From Anaerolineae bacterium (GTDB lineage Bacteria; Chloroflexota; Anaerolineae; Promineifilales; Promineifilaceae): a stretch of 64,000 nucleotides of DNA. This document shows, piece after piece, positions 31,883 through 40,615 of this stretch (positions are counted from its first letter, which is position 1; each line of letters starts with the position of its first letter). The stretch lies in contig JAHDWK010000028.1 of assembly GCA_023382655.1 (NCBI GenBank), positions 1 through 64,000 on the forward strand. The letters are read 5' to 3'. Under the pieces are notes generated by a model. The model was given only the letters and a program-made list of their open reading frames with translations. It was not told the origin of the DNA and did not search any database. The translations under genes were made by a program, and so were the position numbers.

Positions 31883-32150
31883 ACAGGATAGGCGAATTAT
31901 ATCGTAAAAAAATCGTAACGATGTAGGGGGTCAGGTTTTCAGTTTTCAGCCAACGACGCCGATTGGAAATCGGCGTCTGCTATGAAAAACGCGCTAAAGT
32001 GCGTTCATTCGCGCCGCTTTTAACGTGCTTGAGCACGTTTTTTATACCAGCCTATGAATTCATTCATAGGCGATAGCGACCCAAAATGAGAATGGCCGTC
32101 AGGTTTTCCGAGTAGTGCCAGGCACAGGGGAGTTCTATGCTGGATGATCA
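31883..32150. repeat. Gene-free stretch rich in hairpins
   Basis: Between two minus-strand genes: GACGCCGATT-GGA-AATCGGCGTC (31955-31977), AACGCGCTAAAGTGCGTT (~31988-32005), AACGTGCTTGAGCACGTT followed by T-run (32022-32044, terminator-like), CCTATGAATTCATTCATAGG (32051-32070) and AGTGCCAGGC ... GCCTGGCACT (about 32113-32162). No open frame or tRNA seen. Confidence 0.7.
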
Positions 32151-32167
32151 GGGCCTGGCACTATGAT

Positions 32168-33703
32168 CTACTGTTGGCTCCAAAAGGCCATACTGCCTTC
32201 GGCCAGGAAGCGTTTGCCGCCGCCGTGAATAGGAACGGTGTAGATGATGCTACGGCCGTCTTCCAGCATGGGCAGCACCAGCGCATCACTGGCGGGCGAC
32301 CAGAGGCGGTGACTGAGCGCATACTGGTCAAAAAAGGGCAGGAGTTGGGAGATAAACGTGAGGGTGGGGATAAAGGTGAGCAGTTGTCGCCCGTTGCCGC
32401 TGGCGACATCAAAGATAACCAGGTTCAGCGTAGGCAAACGGGTCTGAGAGGCTGTTTTGGCGCTTGTCTTGCCTGGCAAGGCCACGTTAATGTCCCCACC
32501 GGGCAGGTTGGGCAAAAAGGCTGCCAGGTAACGGCCGTCTGGCGACCAGAAAAAAGCAGCCACGTCATTCTGGCTCAACAGGCGGATTTCGCCGGTGATC
32601 GTGTTCATCAGGCGCAGCGGGCCAATGAACTCCGTCTCGCCGGGCTTGTCTGGGCTGATGTAGGCCAACCAGTTTGCATCGGGGCTGAGACTGAGAATGC
32701 TACCCCCTTCATGGGACTGTGTCTGGCTGGCGCCATCCTGAAGATTATTTACCACCACCCGGCTGCTGAGGGCGCCTGTTTCTTCGGCATAAGCCAGCAA
32801 ACGGCCGTCGCCAGAGATACCCGGCGCTTGAAAATAGCCGGGGTTGGCAATCTGGGAGCCATCTTTTTCTCCGGCTGCTTCGAGTAGTTCCAGACGCGCC
32901 CCCGCCCCGGCAAAACCGCTGTGAATGAGTAGCTGCTGGCTGTCGGCCGTCCACTGCCAATACAAAGGGCCGCCGGTGGTGCGTTTGCGGCTTTCGGCCG
33001 CACCATCCGCCGCTGCCAGATAGAGCGCCATGCCCTGGTTGTCGCTGGCCAGAAAGCTCACCGTCTGGCTGTCTGGCGACCAGTAAAGATAAAACGGCGC
33101 GGCGCGGCGGCTGAGATAAAGCGACAAAGGCTCTTGATTCTGATCTGTGTCGGCCAGTACAAAAACAGCGCCGCCCAGATTGTTGCTGCCAATGGCGGCA
33201 ATCTGGCTGCCGTCTGGCGCCCAAGTGGGGAATTGGAAGATGGCCGCGCCATTGGTCAGGCGGCGCGGGGCGCTGCCGTCAGCAGCAATGGTGACAATCT
33301 GCCCCTCATCGTCAATGTACACAATGCGACTGATGAGAGCCGGGTTGCCTGGGGAAGTGGGCAGGGACATGTCGGCACTGAGCGCCGATGAAGTGGCCGT
33401 GGCCGTCATTTCCTCTGTCTGGGTGATGGGGGCGGCGGTAGGGAGCACGGTGGTGGGGGTGCGCGGTACGGCCGTCACCGTCATCCGATTGCCAGATTCA
33501 GCACGTGAGGTCAGCAGCCAGATAACACCGGACAGGGAACTGGCTAACAGCGCCAGGATCAGCACAATGGCAATTACCAGCCAGCAGCCTGACGGACGGC
33601 GCGTTTCCGCATCGGCCCAGACTACCGGTTCTGACTCTGGCTCAAAAAAATAGGGTTCGGGTTCGTCATCGAAGTGGTCGTCTTGATCATACATATCGGT
33701 CAT
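32168..33703 (-). CDS. Membrane-anchored TolB/WD40-type propeller protein
   Basis: 511 residues. Acidic N-terminal cytoplasmic tail (DQDDHFDDEPEPYFFEPESE), one transmembrane helix (WLVIAIVLILALLASSLSGV), a Thr-rich linker, then propeller blades with the TolB-like pattern (PTWAPDGSQIAAI, YWSPDSQTVSFLA, LSPDANWLAYIS, FFWSPDGRYLAAFL). The propeller would lie outside the membrane. Ligand unknown. The acidic tail is distinctive among the propeller proteins here. Confidence 0.75.
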   Translation of the reverse strand: MTDMYDQDDHFDDEPEPYFFEPESEPVVWADAETRRPSGCWLVIAIVLILALLASSLSGVIWLLTSRAESGNRMTVTAVPRTPTTVLPTAAPITQTEEMTATATSSALSADMSLPTSPGNPALISRIVYIDDEGQIVTIAADGSAPRRLTNGAAIFQFPTWAPDGSQIAAIGSNNLGGAVFVLADTDQNQEPLSLYLSRRAAPFYLYWSPDSQTVSFLASDNQGMALYLAAADGAAESRKRTTGGPLYWQWTADSQQLLIHSGFAGAGARLELLEAAGEKDGSQIANPGYFQAPGISGDGRLLAYAEETGALSSRVVVNNLQDGASQTQSHEGGSILSLSPDANWLAYISPDKPGETEFIGPLRLMNTITGEIRLLSQNDVAAFFWSPDGRYLAAFLPNLPGGDINVALPGKTSAKTASQTRLPTLNLVIFDVASGNGRQLLTFIPTLTFISQLLPFFDQYALSHRLWSPASDALVLPMLEDGRSIIYTVPIHGGGKRFLAEGSMAFWSQQ

Positions 33704-33750
33704 TTTACTCCAATCATGCTAAAATCGAAGGCGCAAAGGACAGATAGTTT

Positions 33751-34218
33751 ATGGACAATTCACAATCAATTCCCCTGGACACCACAAACCCTGAATTACC
33801 CCGCTGGCTGCGGGCTACTGGCTTTGTTTTGGGCATTTCCTATCCGGTACTGGCAATTTCCACCTTTTTTCGGGCAGCGTACCAGCTTTTTTTGAAGGAA
33901 GGGGTAACGAGTTATGTGGGGCCATCGCTGACGGCCGTAGCCGCTGCCTGTTATCTCACCGCCACCGTCGGCTTTTTTGTGCGTCAACGCTGGGCCTGGT
34001 GGCTTTCGGTGGGCGTCCTCAGTTTTGAAACGACCATGACCTTCATTGTCGGCATTCTTAGCATTCTTTATCCAGAGATGATTGGCAGCACCGTCTGGCG
34101 CTACTTTGGCATAGATTACGGCTTTTTCCCCCTTTTCCAACCATTATTGGGACTGGCCTGGCTGTTCCATCCCGCCACCCGCGCCGCGTATGGAATTTCC
34201 AGGAAGGGCGGTCAATAG
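33751..34218 (+). CDS. Small membrane protein, four helices
   Basis: 155 residues; hydrophobic segments at ~20-45, 58-80, 84-108 and 120-140, with Arg/Lys-rich ends. No family recognised. Starts at ATG 33751, divergent from the propeller gene. Eleven bases separate it from the kinase gene, so the two are probably co-transcribed. Confidence 0.6.
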   Translation: MDNSQSIPLDTTNPELPRWLRATGFVLGISYPVLAISTFFRAAYQLFLKEGVTSYVGPSLTAVAAACYLTATVGFFVRQRWAWWLSVGVLSFETTMTFIVGILSILYPEMIGSTVWRYFGIDYGFFPLFQPLLGLAWLFHPATRAAYGISRKGGQ

Positions 34219-34228
34219 TCAATAGTCA

Positions 34229-36607
34229 ATGACCAATAATCACCCCATGAATTGGCGACGACTCACGGAATGGGGGCTGCTGTTTTTCCTGCTGGTGGCG
34301 GCGATTTGGGCGGCCACGCAGAGCCGTGATGCGCCGCTGGTTATCTTGTTGGCGGTGCTGACCGTGATGGCCATTCAATTTTCCCTGCCGCCCACGATGA
34401 GCAGTGTGGGGCTGCTGCCGGTGGTGATGGTCAGTGGATATCTGGTAACGGGGCTGGCTACGGCCGTGCCCCTGCTGCTGGCCGGATTGCTCATCGCCGA
34501 ACTTAGCCGTCCCCTGTGGCGGCCATTGGCGGAATTTGCGCCCCCCGCAGCGCCGGAAACGGCGCTGCTCCGGCAGCGATTGCTCGTTTTTCTCATTCAT
34601 TTGCTGGCACTGCTGGTGGGCGTTTGGGTGTATATGCAGCGCGGCGGTATAGCCCCCCTCAACCGGACGACCCTCACTGATTTCCCCTTATTCCTGAATT
34701 TGATGGCTGGTTTTGGTCTGGTGTACACGACCGGCATGTGGCTGTGGTGGCTGGCGCAGCGCCAATTGCCGGTCGCCTTTTTCCGCGATAACGGTTTGCT
34801 GGTATTGGCTGCCGGTTTTCTGGCGCTGCCGTTTGCTTTGTTAGGGGGGATTGTGTATGCGCTGGGGGGGCTGCCGCCGTTTGTGGTTTTTTGCCTGGGG
34901 GTGGCGCTGTTTGCCGTGCTATTCTGGCTCTCCTGGCAGCGGCGTTATTCGCTAACGCAGCAGTTGGCCCAATTTGCCATTTTGAACCGCAGCGAACATT
35001 CCCTCCGAGAAACGTTGGAACTACCCGAAGTCTTGCGCCGCACCGGGGCGTTGGTGGCCGAACTGGTCAGCGTAGACAAGATGACCCTCTTTTTGCAGGA
35101 GCAGGGAGTATGGACGGGTGGTGACCCGACTGTCGGCGAATCAGTGCCGGTGGCGCTGGATGATTTGACGGGTTGGGTGGCGGCGCACGGCCGTGCCCTG
35201 CATCTGTATCCCGCGAATTTTCATTTTGCGGCCCGGCATCACCTGACGCTGCCCGACCCGCCGCCCACCGTCTGGTTGGGGCTGCCCCTGTTGTTGGATG
35301 GCGTCGTCCTGGGGGTGATGGTGTTGCAGCGGGGGGAAAAGGGACGGCCGTATAATCGCTGGCAGCTTGAGTTGTTACATGCCGTCGCCGCTCAGGTCAA
35401 GGTGGCGGTGCGCAATGCCCGGCTGCACGGCGAAATTGTGCGCCTGTACACCCTGACAGACGAGGCGTTGGCGCAGCGGGTACAGCAGCTTCAGGCATTA
35501 CTCAATGCCCTGACGGAAGCGGTCGTGATGGTCAACCGGCAGGGGCAGGTGATGCTGGCGAACCCAACCACGGCCGTGCTGCTGGGCGATATGATATGCA
35601 ACGGCGTTTTGTTAGAGGGCAGTCTGGCGGAAACATTCGGTTTTACGGGCGACCAGTTGGCAGCGCGCTTGCAAGAATTAGCCGTCGGGACGATGAGGGG
35701 GGATTACGGCCGTGCCCAGTTTGCCCCGCCCACTAATCCCCGCCGGGTGCTGGAACGCCAGGAAGCGCCTGTTTTTGATCGGGATGAGCAACTCATCGGC
35801 TGGCTGCTGCTTTTCCGCGATGTGACCGAGGAGCAAGAACTGGCCGAACGGCGCGAAGACCTGACGCGCATGATTGTGCATGATTTACGCAATCCGCTGA
35901 CAACGATGGCCACGACGCTGCAACTGGCGCAAGAGCGCCTGCCGTCTGTGGATGGTGAGGTGGGGGCGCTGCTGCAAAACGTTTACAACGGCAGCCAGGA
36001 TTTATTGGATATGGTGGATTCGCTGATGGATATGCACCGCCTGGAAGCCGGACGCTCCATTGTAGACCCGGACGCCATGCGGCTGCCACCGCTGGTAGAC
36101 GTGGTGGCGGCCCGCCTGCAACCGTTGTTGGCTCATAAAACGATGACGCTAACGGTCACCGCTGGCCCCGACCTGCCCCCCGTCTGGGCCGATGCGGAAC
36201 TGGTGCGGCGGGTGCTGGTCAATTTGCTGGACAATGCGCTGAAATTTACGCCGGCGCACGGCCGTATCACCATCACCCTGCAACCGGAACCGGCACAGCC
36301 AGGTTACGAACCGGGTGTACGCTGCATTATTCAAGACAGCGGGCCGGGCATTCCGCCCGCTTTCCGCGAGCAGGCGTTTGACCGCTACATACGCACCAAT
36401 CCCGGCGGCGCGCCGGTACGCGGTGCGGGGCTGGGGCTGACGTTTTGCAAAATGGTGATTGAGGCGCAGCACGGCCGTATCTGGGTAGAAGATGCGCCGG
36501 GTGGTGGCGCCGCCGGTGGGGGCAGTCAGTTTGTGTTCACCTTGCCCGGTGTGCCGGTTTGGGATGAGCAGGTGAAGGGCGGCGCGGACGCCGGGGTGAC
36601 AAGGTGA
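34229..36607 (+). CDS. Sensor histidine kinase with membrane, GAF and PAS regions
   Basis: 792 residues. About seven N-terminal membrane helices (1-230), a GAF-like module (~260-400), a PAS module (~415-540, LTEAVVMVNRQGQVMLANPT), then the kinase: H-box MIVHDLRNPLTTM with H551, N-box LVRRVLVNLLDNALKFT, G1 DSGPGIP and G2 GAGLGLTFCKMVIE. Signals by autophosphorylation; no response regulator gene is adjacent. The ATG at 34229 lies at the end of a period-7 tract (AGTCAAT); ATG 34247 (MNWRRL) is an alternative. Confidence 0.88.
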   Translation: MTNNHPMNWRRLTEWGLLFFLLVAAIWAATQSRDAPLVILLAVLTVMAIQFSLPPTMSSVGLLPVVMVSGYLVTGLATAVPLLLAGLLIAELSRPLWRPLAEFAPPAAPETALLRQRLLVFLIHLLALLVGVWVYMQRGGIAPLNRTTLTDFPLFLNLMAGFGLVYTTGMWLWWLAQRQLPVAFFRDNGLLVLAAGFLALPFALLGGIVYALGGLPPFVVFCLGVALFAVLFWLSWQRRYSLTQQLAQFAILNRSEHSLRETLELPEVLRRTGALVAELVSVDKMTLFLQEQGVWTGGDPTVGESVPVALDDLTGWVAAHGRALHLYPANFHFAARHHLTLPDPPPTVWLGLPLLLDGVVLGVMVLQRGEKGRPYNRWQLELLHAVAAQVKVAVRNARLHGEIVRLYTLTDEALAQRVQQLQALLNALTEAVVMVNRQGQVMLANPTTAVLLGDMICNGVLLEGSLAETFGFTGDQLAARLQELAVGTMRGDYGRAQFAPPTNPRRVLERQEAPVFDRDEQLIGWLLLFRDVTEEQELAERREDLTRMIVHDLRNPLTTMATTLQLAQERLPSVDGEVGALLQNVYNGSQDLLDMVDSLMDMHRLEAGRSIVDPDAMRLPPLVDVVAARLQPLLAHKTMTLTVTAGPDLPPVWADAELVRRVLVNLLDNALKFTPAHGRITITLQPEPAQPGYEPGVRCIIQDSGPGIPPAFREQAFDRYIRTNPGGAPVRGAGLGLTFCKMVIEAQHGRIWVEDAPGGGAAGGGSQFVFTLPGVPVWDEQVKGGADAGVTR

Positions 36608-36619
36608 GGGGGTGAATTT

Positions 36620-36682
36620 TTATCAAAGATTTCGCAGATGACGCAGATAAGAAAATCTGTGAAATCTGCGAAATCTTTGAGG
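36620..36682. repeat. Hairpin element, CGCAGAT type
   Basis: CAAAGATTTCGCAGATGACG and complementary ATCTGCGAAATCTTTG arms between the converging kinase and beta-helix genes. Confidence 0.7.
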
Positions 36683-36697
36683 ACCTGTTCTGCTGGT

Positions 36698-39679
36698 TTA
36701 CGGCTTGATAATTGCCGGAAGGTAGATGTGCCAGCCGGGGATGGGTGGGGCATCGTCGTCCAGGATTGTGCCCACGGCCGTATCATTCCCCAATTCTGCA
36801 TTGACCGGATTACTCAAAACCAGGGTGAAAGTGCGGTCGCCGTCGTCCAGATCGTTGTTGAGCAGGGTGGCGGTGATCACGGCCGTGACCTGCCCGGCAG
36901 GTATGGTGAGTGTACCGGAAATGGGCAGGTAATCGGTATGGGCAACGGCCGTGCCGTCCACCGTGCCATAATCCACCAACACGTCCTGTTCGCCGGTGAT
37001 GTTGAGGGTGATGGTGAAGGTGAGGAAGGGGGCGGATTCGACGGCCGTGCTGTTTGATATGGAAATGGTTGGTGTAATCGGCGGTTCGATGGGTGGGTCG
37101 TCGTCATCCAGGATGAGACCGATGGCCGTATCATTTCCCAATTCCCCATTCACCGGATTGCTCAGAATCAGGCTGAAATGGCGGTCGCCGTCGTCCAGAT
37201 CATTGTCGAGCAGCGGTACGGTGAGTACGGCCGTGACCTGCCCGGCAGATATGGTGAGTGTACCGGAAATGGGTTGGTAATCCACACCGGCAACGGCCGT
37301 GCCATCTACCGTCACATAATCCACCAGCACGTCCTGTTCACTGGTGATGTTGAGGGTGACGGTGAAGGTGAGGAAGGGGGCGGATTCGACGGCCGTGCTG
37401 TCAGAGATGGAAATGGTCGGCGTAATCGGCGGTGGGGGCGGGGAACAGGTGGGTTCGGTCAGCCAGGGTTCGTAGAGGACGTTGCCGTACACGGTATCGC
37501 CGCTGCCGGGGCCAATACCGCCTGGCCCGGAGGGATGGCCCCAAAAGTTGTAGCGGGCGTCCACGGGCAGGCTGTTATTGTTGGTAATGCCCGCGCCATT
37601 GCCCCAAAATTCACTGGCGTTAATGGTAACGTCAGGCGCACCATTGTTCTCAACAAAAATACCGTTACTATCATTTTGGGCGATGGTAGAGCAAAAGACA
37701 TTCACTGTGCCGCTGTATATGTTGAGGCCAACAGTGGAACTGAGTATGCGACTATTAGTCATTGTGATGGTGCTTGAAGCAGATGTGTAACCTGTGGCAA
37801 TGCCAACTATGCTATGCCTAATTTCTGTATGAGAGAGTGAAACGTCTGCGTTATTGTTTACAAATATCCCCCGCCAATCACCAGGGCCAATGTTGGCAAC
37901 GGATGTCATCATTACTGGTTGCTCAGGTAAACCATTTGATCGCAATGTTCCTTCAACAAGGATAGCTGCATTTTGCTGGCCCATTATTTGGACGCCTGGC
38001 TCAAGATTCATCTCTATTCCTGCAGGGATTACCAGGAAGCGTATGCCAGAGGTGTCCAGTTCATAACCCTCCAAACCAGGATGTGTGGTTAAGGTTACGT
38101 TATCAATCAGTGGGTTCTCCGGGTTAATCAGGACAATAAAAAATCGGTCAAATACGTTATCTGCAAATGTTACATTGTTCATTTGTAAGCGGTGTAGGGA
38201 GTTCGGGTTAGCGCCTATGGCGTAAATGTTTGTGTCAATCTGGGTGTCGCTCAAGACAACAGGGTTGTAGGTATTGCCTTCCACAAACAAACCGGTGTCA
38301 CTGTACCGGATTATTGCCTGATCTAAATGAACCGTACCGGCATTGCGGACGTATACCCCGCCCCACTCTCCTTCTCCAGCATTTGCGGCGGAAGTGAAGG
38401 TGACCAGATCGCCGGTTTCACCATTTGCCTGCAAATGGCCGTCCACATATAAACGACTGTATTGCGGCATCATGAACACGCTGCCCGGTTCAAGCGTCAA
38501 GGTGATGTTTTGCGGCACAGTTAAGCCGAGAAAATTGATGCCCACCACTTCATACCCTTCAAGCCCAGGCTGCCCTGTTAAGCGTGTATTGGCGATTAGT
38601 GAAGCCTGTTGCCCGCTAACACTAATTGCAATGCGATTCACGCCATTGTTGACAAACGTTGTATTGGTTATTGCCAATCCTGGCAGGGAAACCAAATCTA
38701 TGTCCATAGGGTACGTAAGGTTGTCTTGAATGAGGCTGTTCTCGATGGTAATTCCCCGTGCGGGATTGTTGTATACCCCGATGCCATATGATGTATGTTG
38801 TACGGTGGCGTGTTTCAACACGGCCGTGCCGCTTGTCGCAATCACGAGATAGTCCCATCCCCCCGGCCCACCGCCGGTTGCAGAAGTTAATGTGATCGGT
38901 TGCGTTATGGTTCCCTGTGCGTCCAGACGGCCGTATACGGAAATGTAGCTGTCCTCAGGCATCATCAAAGTAGTACCGGCTGCCAGCGAAAGGGTGATTC
39001 CTTGGGGAACACGCAGCCTGGGCCACTGACTAACTACATAAACCTCATACCCTTCTAGCCCAGGTTGTGGTGTCAATGTGGTATTGCCGGTTAGGTCATG
39101 GAAAAATCCATTACCATATGCATCAATGAGAACACGATTGATAACATTGTCATCGAATGTCACGTTTGTCATCTGCAATTGGTGTAATACGTCAACTCGG
39201 ACAATGAGAGCATTATGATTTTGACGAATGCTGCTGTTTTCTATCTCCACATGGCTTGTGGCGTTGTCTATGCCTAAACCATAATCGGCATATTGCACTG
39301 TTGTATGTCTTAATTGAACCAGATCAGCATTGTTGCCTACATAAATTCCATGCCAATCTCCAGGGCTGGTTTCAGTGGCGGAAGTGAAGGTAATGGGTTG
39401 GCTTGGTGTGCCCAGCGCCAGCAATGTTCCATTCACCTCCACGGCCGTATCCAACCCCGCCTGCACTTCTACACCTGCCTCAATCGTCAGGGTGACGCCG
39501 GGTAAGATTGTTACTGTGTCGGTCATCACGTAAGGGCTGCCGGCCAGCGTCCAGGTGGTGTCGGTGTCAATGATGCCACCCACCACGTCGGCCTGGGCGG
39601 TGGGGGTGGAGAGGGTGAAGAGGGCGAGCACGGCCGTAGCCACCGCCACCACTATCAATAACAATGTCATTCGTCTCAT
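36698..39679 (-). CDS. Secreted beta-helix protein with two Calx-beta domains
   Basis: 993 residues from ATG 39679 with GGAGG six bases before; the longer frame is not supported. Sec signal peptide (MTLLLIVVAVATAVLALFTL, ending TAQA). Residues ~30-710 are a right-handed parallel beta-helix with repeated units 'TFDDNVIN', 'GLEGYEV', 'GTLRSNG', 'GDWHGIYV'. Two Calx-beta domains (~725-840 and 860-970; SISDSTAVESAPFLTFTVTL and its near copy) follow, nearly identical at DNA level. The tail GWHIYLPAIIKP resembles the C-terminal YLP-type ending common on exported Chloroflexota proteins. Likely surface adhesin or polysaccharide-active protein. Confidence 0.82.
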   Translation of the reverse strand: MRRMTLLLIVVAVATAVLALFTLSTPTAQADVVGGIIDTDTTWTLAGSPYVMTDTVTILPGVTLTIEAGVEVQAGLDTAVEVNGTLLALGTPSQPITFTSATETSPGDWHGIYVGNNADLVQLRHTTVQYADYGLGIDNATSHVEIENSSIRQNHNALIVRVDVLHQLQMTNVTFDDNVINRVLIDAYGNGFFHDLTGNTTLTPQPGLEGYEVYVVSQWPRLRVPQGITLSLAAGTTLMMPEDSYISVYGRLDAQGTITQPITLTSATGGGPGGWDYLVIATSGTAVLKHATVQHTSYGIGVYNNPARGITIENSLIQDNLTYPMDIDLVSLPGLAITNTTFVNNGVNRIAISVSGQQASLIANTRLTGQPGLEGYEVVGINFLGLTVPQNITLTLEPGSVFMMPQYSRLYVDGHLQANGETGDLVTFTSAANAGEGEWGGVYVRNAGTVHLDQAIIRYSDTGLFVEGNTYNPVVLSDTQIDTNIYAIGANPNSLHRLQMNNVTFADNVFDRFFIVLINPENPLIDNVTLTTHPGLEGYELDTSGIRFLVIPAGIEMNLEPGVQIMGQQNAAILVEGTLRSNGLPEQPVMMTSVANIGPGDWRGIFVNNNADVSLSHTEIRHSIVGIATGYTSASSTITMTNSRILSSTVGLNIYSGTVNVFCSTIAQNDSNGIFVENNGAPDVTINASEFWGNGAGITNNNSLPVDARYNFWGHPSGPGGIGPGSGDTVYGNVLYEPWLTEPTCSPPPPPITPTISISDSTAVESAPFLTFTVTLNITSEQDVLVDYVTVDGTAVAGVDYQPISGTLTISAGQVTAVLTVPLLDNDLDDGDRHFSLILSNPVNGELGNDTAIGLILDDDDPPIEPPITPTISISNSTAVESAPFLTFTITLNITGEQDVLVDYGTVDGTAVAHTDYLPISGTLTIPAGQVTAVITATLLNNDLDDGDRTFTLVLSNPVNAELGNDTAVGTILDDDAPPIPGWHIYLPAIIKP
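36726..37420 (-). repeat. Duplicated Calx-beta coding segment
   Basis: Two ~330-base direct copies (about 36730-37060 and 37090-37420) with long near-identical runs, including the same ACGGCCGT octamers. Suggests recent internal duplication. Confidence 0.75.
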
Positions 39680-39859
39680 GGGAAACCTCCGTTTGTTTGG
39701 CACAAATACACTGGCTCTGTGCCCCAATTGGTCTACGACCGTGATTGTTCCACAAGCGATGGCAATGGACAACAGGAATTCAGTAATCCGTGATGCGTGA
39801 CACGTGAGGCGTGAAGTTTCTCCGATCACGCATCACGCATCACCTTTTACGAGCAATGT

Positions 39860-39888
39860 TTGACACTTGCCACCAAACTGTGTATCAT
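39860..39888 (+). promoter_or_regulatory. Promoter of the csoR-copZ-copA operon
   Basis: TTGACA (39860-39865), 17-base spacer, TATCAT (39883-39888). Confidence 0.8.
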
Positions 39889-39895
39889 TCCGCCA

Positions 39896-39921
39896 TACCC
39901 CTCCCCCAGGGGGGTGGGGTA
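39896..39921 (+). promoter_or_regulatory. CsoR operator
   Basis: G/C-tract palindrome TACCCCTCCCCC then AGGGGGGTGGGGTA, matching the kind of site bound by CsoR-family repressors, placed just downstream of the -10 box so that binding would block transcription. Copper would release the repressor. Confidence 0.75.
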
Positions 39922-39934
39922 GAAGGTGAGAGAG

Positions 39935-40213
39935 ATGAATGACATGACCAAACAGGCTGTGAGCCAACGGTTAGCCAGTGCGGCCGGGCACATCAAAGGC
40001 ATTGAACGCATGGTGAGTGAAGATACGTACTGCATTGACGTGATCAAGCAGATTCAGGCGGTGCAGGCGGCCCTCAACCGTGTCAGCGCCATGATTCTGG
40101 ATAACCATTTGCAGACCTGCGTCACCACCGCGATCCAGGGTGACGACCCCGGCGAGCGGCAGCGGGTGTTAACCGAAGTGACCAGCGTGTTTGATATGTC
40201 GAATCGAATTTGA
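39935..40213 (+). CDS. csoR: CsoR-family copper-sensing repressor
   Basis: All-helical DUF156/CsoR protein of 92 residues (from ATG 39935, MNDMTKQAV). The copper-binding C-H-C set is complete: YCIDVIKQIQAVQ supplies the first Cys, and NHLQTCV the His and second Cys. Binds the operator in front of the operon and lets go when loaded with Cu(I). A GTG start at 39926 is possible. First gene of csoR-copZ-copA. Confidence 0.9.
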   Translation: MNDMTKQAVSQRLASAAGHIKGIERMVSEDTYCIDVIKQIQAVQAALNRVSAMILDNHLQTCVTTAIQGDDPGERQRVLTEVTSVFDMSNRI

Positions 40214-40276
40214 ATCCACAGATTACACAGATTGCGCAGATTATTTTTCATCTGTGAAATCTGCGTAATCTGTGGA
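40213..40276. repeat. Hairpin element, CACAGATT type
   Basis: ATCCACAGATTACACAGATT and the near-perfect complement AATCTGCGTAATCTGTGGAT, between csoR and copZ. Confidence 0.8.
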
Positions 40277-40303
40277 TAAAAACATCCTTAAGGAGATATA
40301 CCC

Positions 40304-40525
40304 ATGAATACCAAAACCTTTACCGTACCCAACATTAGCTGCGGCCACTGTACCCACACCATCGAGATGGAACTGGGTGAACTGGCGGGCGTGACCAGCG
40401 TCAAAGCGGTGCAAGACAGCAAACAAGTCACCGTGGACTGGCAGGAACCGGCCACCTGGCCGCAAATCCAGGCGCTTTTACAAGAAATCAACTACCCGCC
40501 TGAGGGGTTGATTCAGATTCAATAA
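40304..40525 (+). CDS. copZ: CopZ-like copper chaperone
   Basis: 73-residue single heavy-metal-associated domain with the metal loop NISCGHCTHTIE (CxxC). Carries Cu(I) to the exporter. AAGGAG ribosome site upstream. Lies between csoR and copA. Confidence 0.9.
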   Translation: MNTKTFTVPNISCGHCTHTIEMELGELAGVTSVKAVQDSKQVTVDWQEPATWPQIQALLQEINYPPEGLIQIQ

Positions 40526-40537
40526 TTGGAATTGAAG

Positions 40538-40603
40538 GGACGAGGCAGTTGGGTGCAAATTGGTCTGGCGAGACCAGGTATTACCCAACTGCCTCGCCCC
40601 TAC
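40538..40603. repeat. Nested inverted repeat between copZ and copA
   Basis: GGGACGAGGCAGTTGGGT and ACCCAACTGCCTCGCCCC form the outer stem; GGTCT/AGACC an inner one. Could be an RNA 3'-end or stability element between the chaperone and the pump. Confidence 0.75.
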
Positions 40604-40615
40604 GTTTGGTGTCCC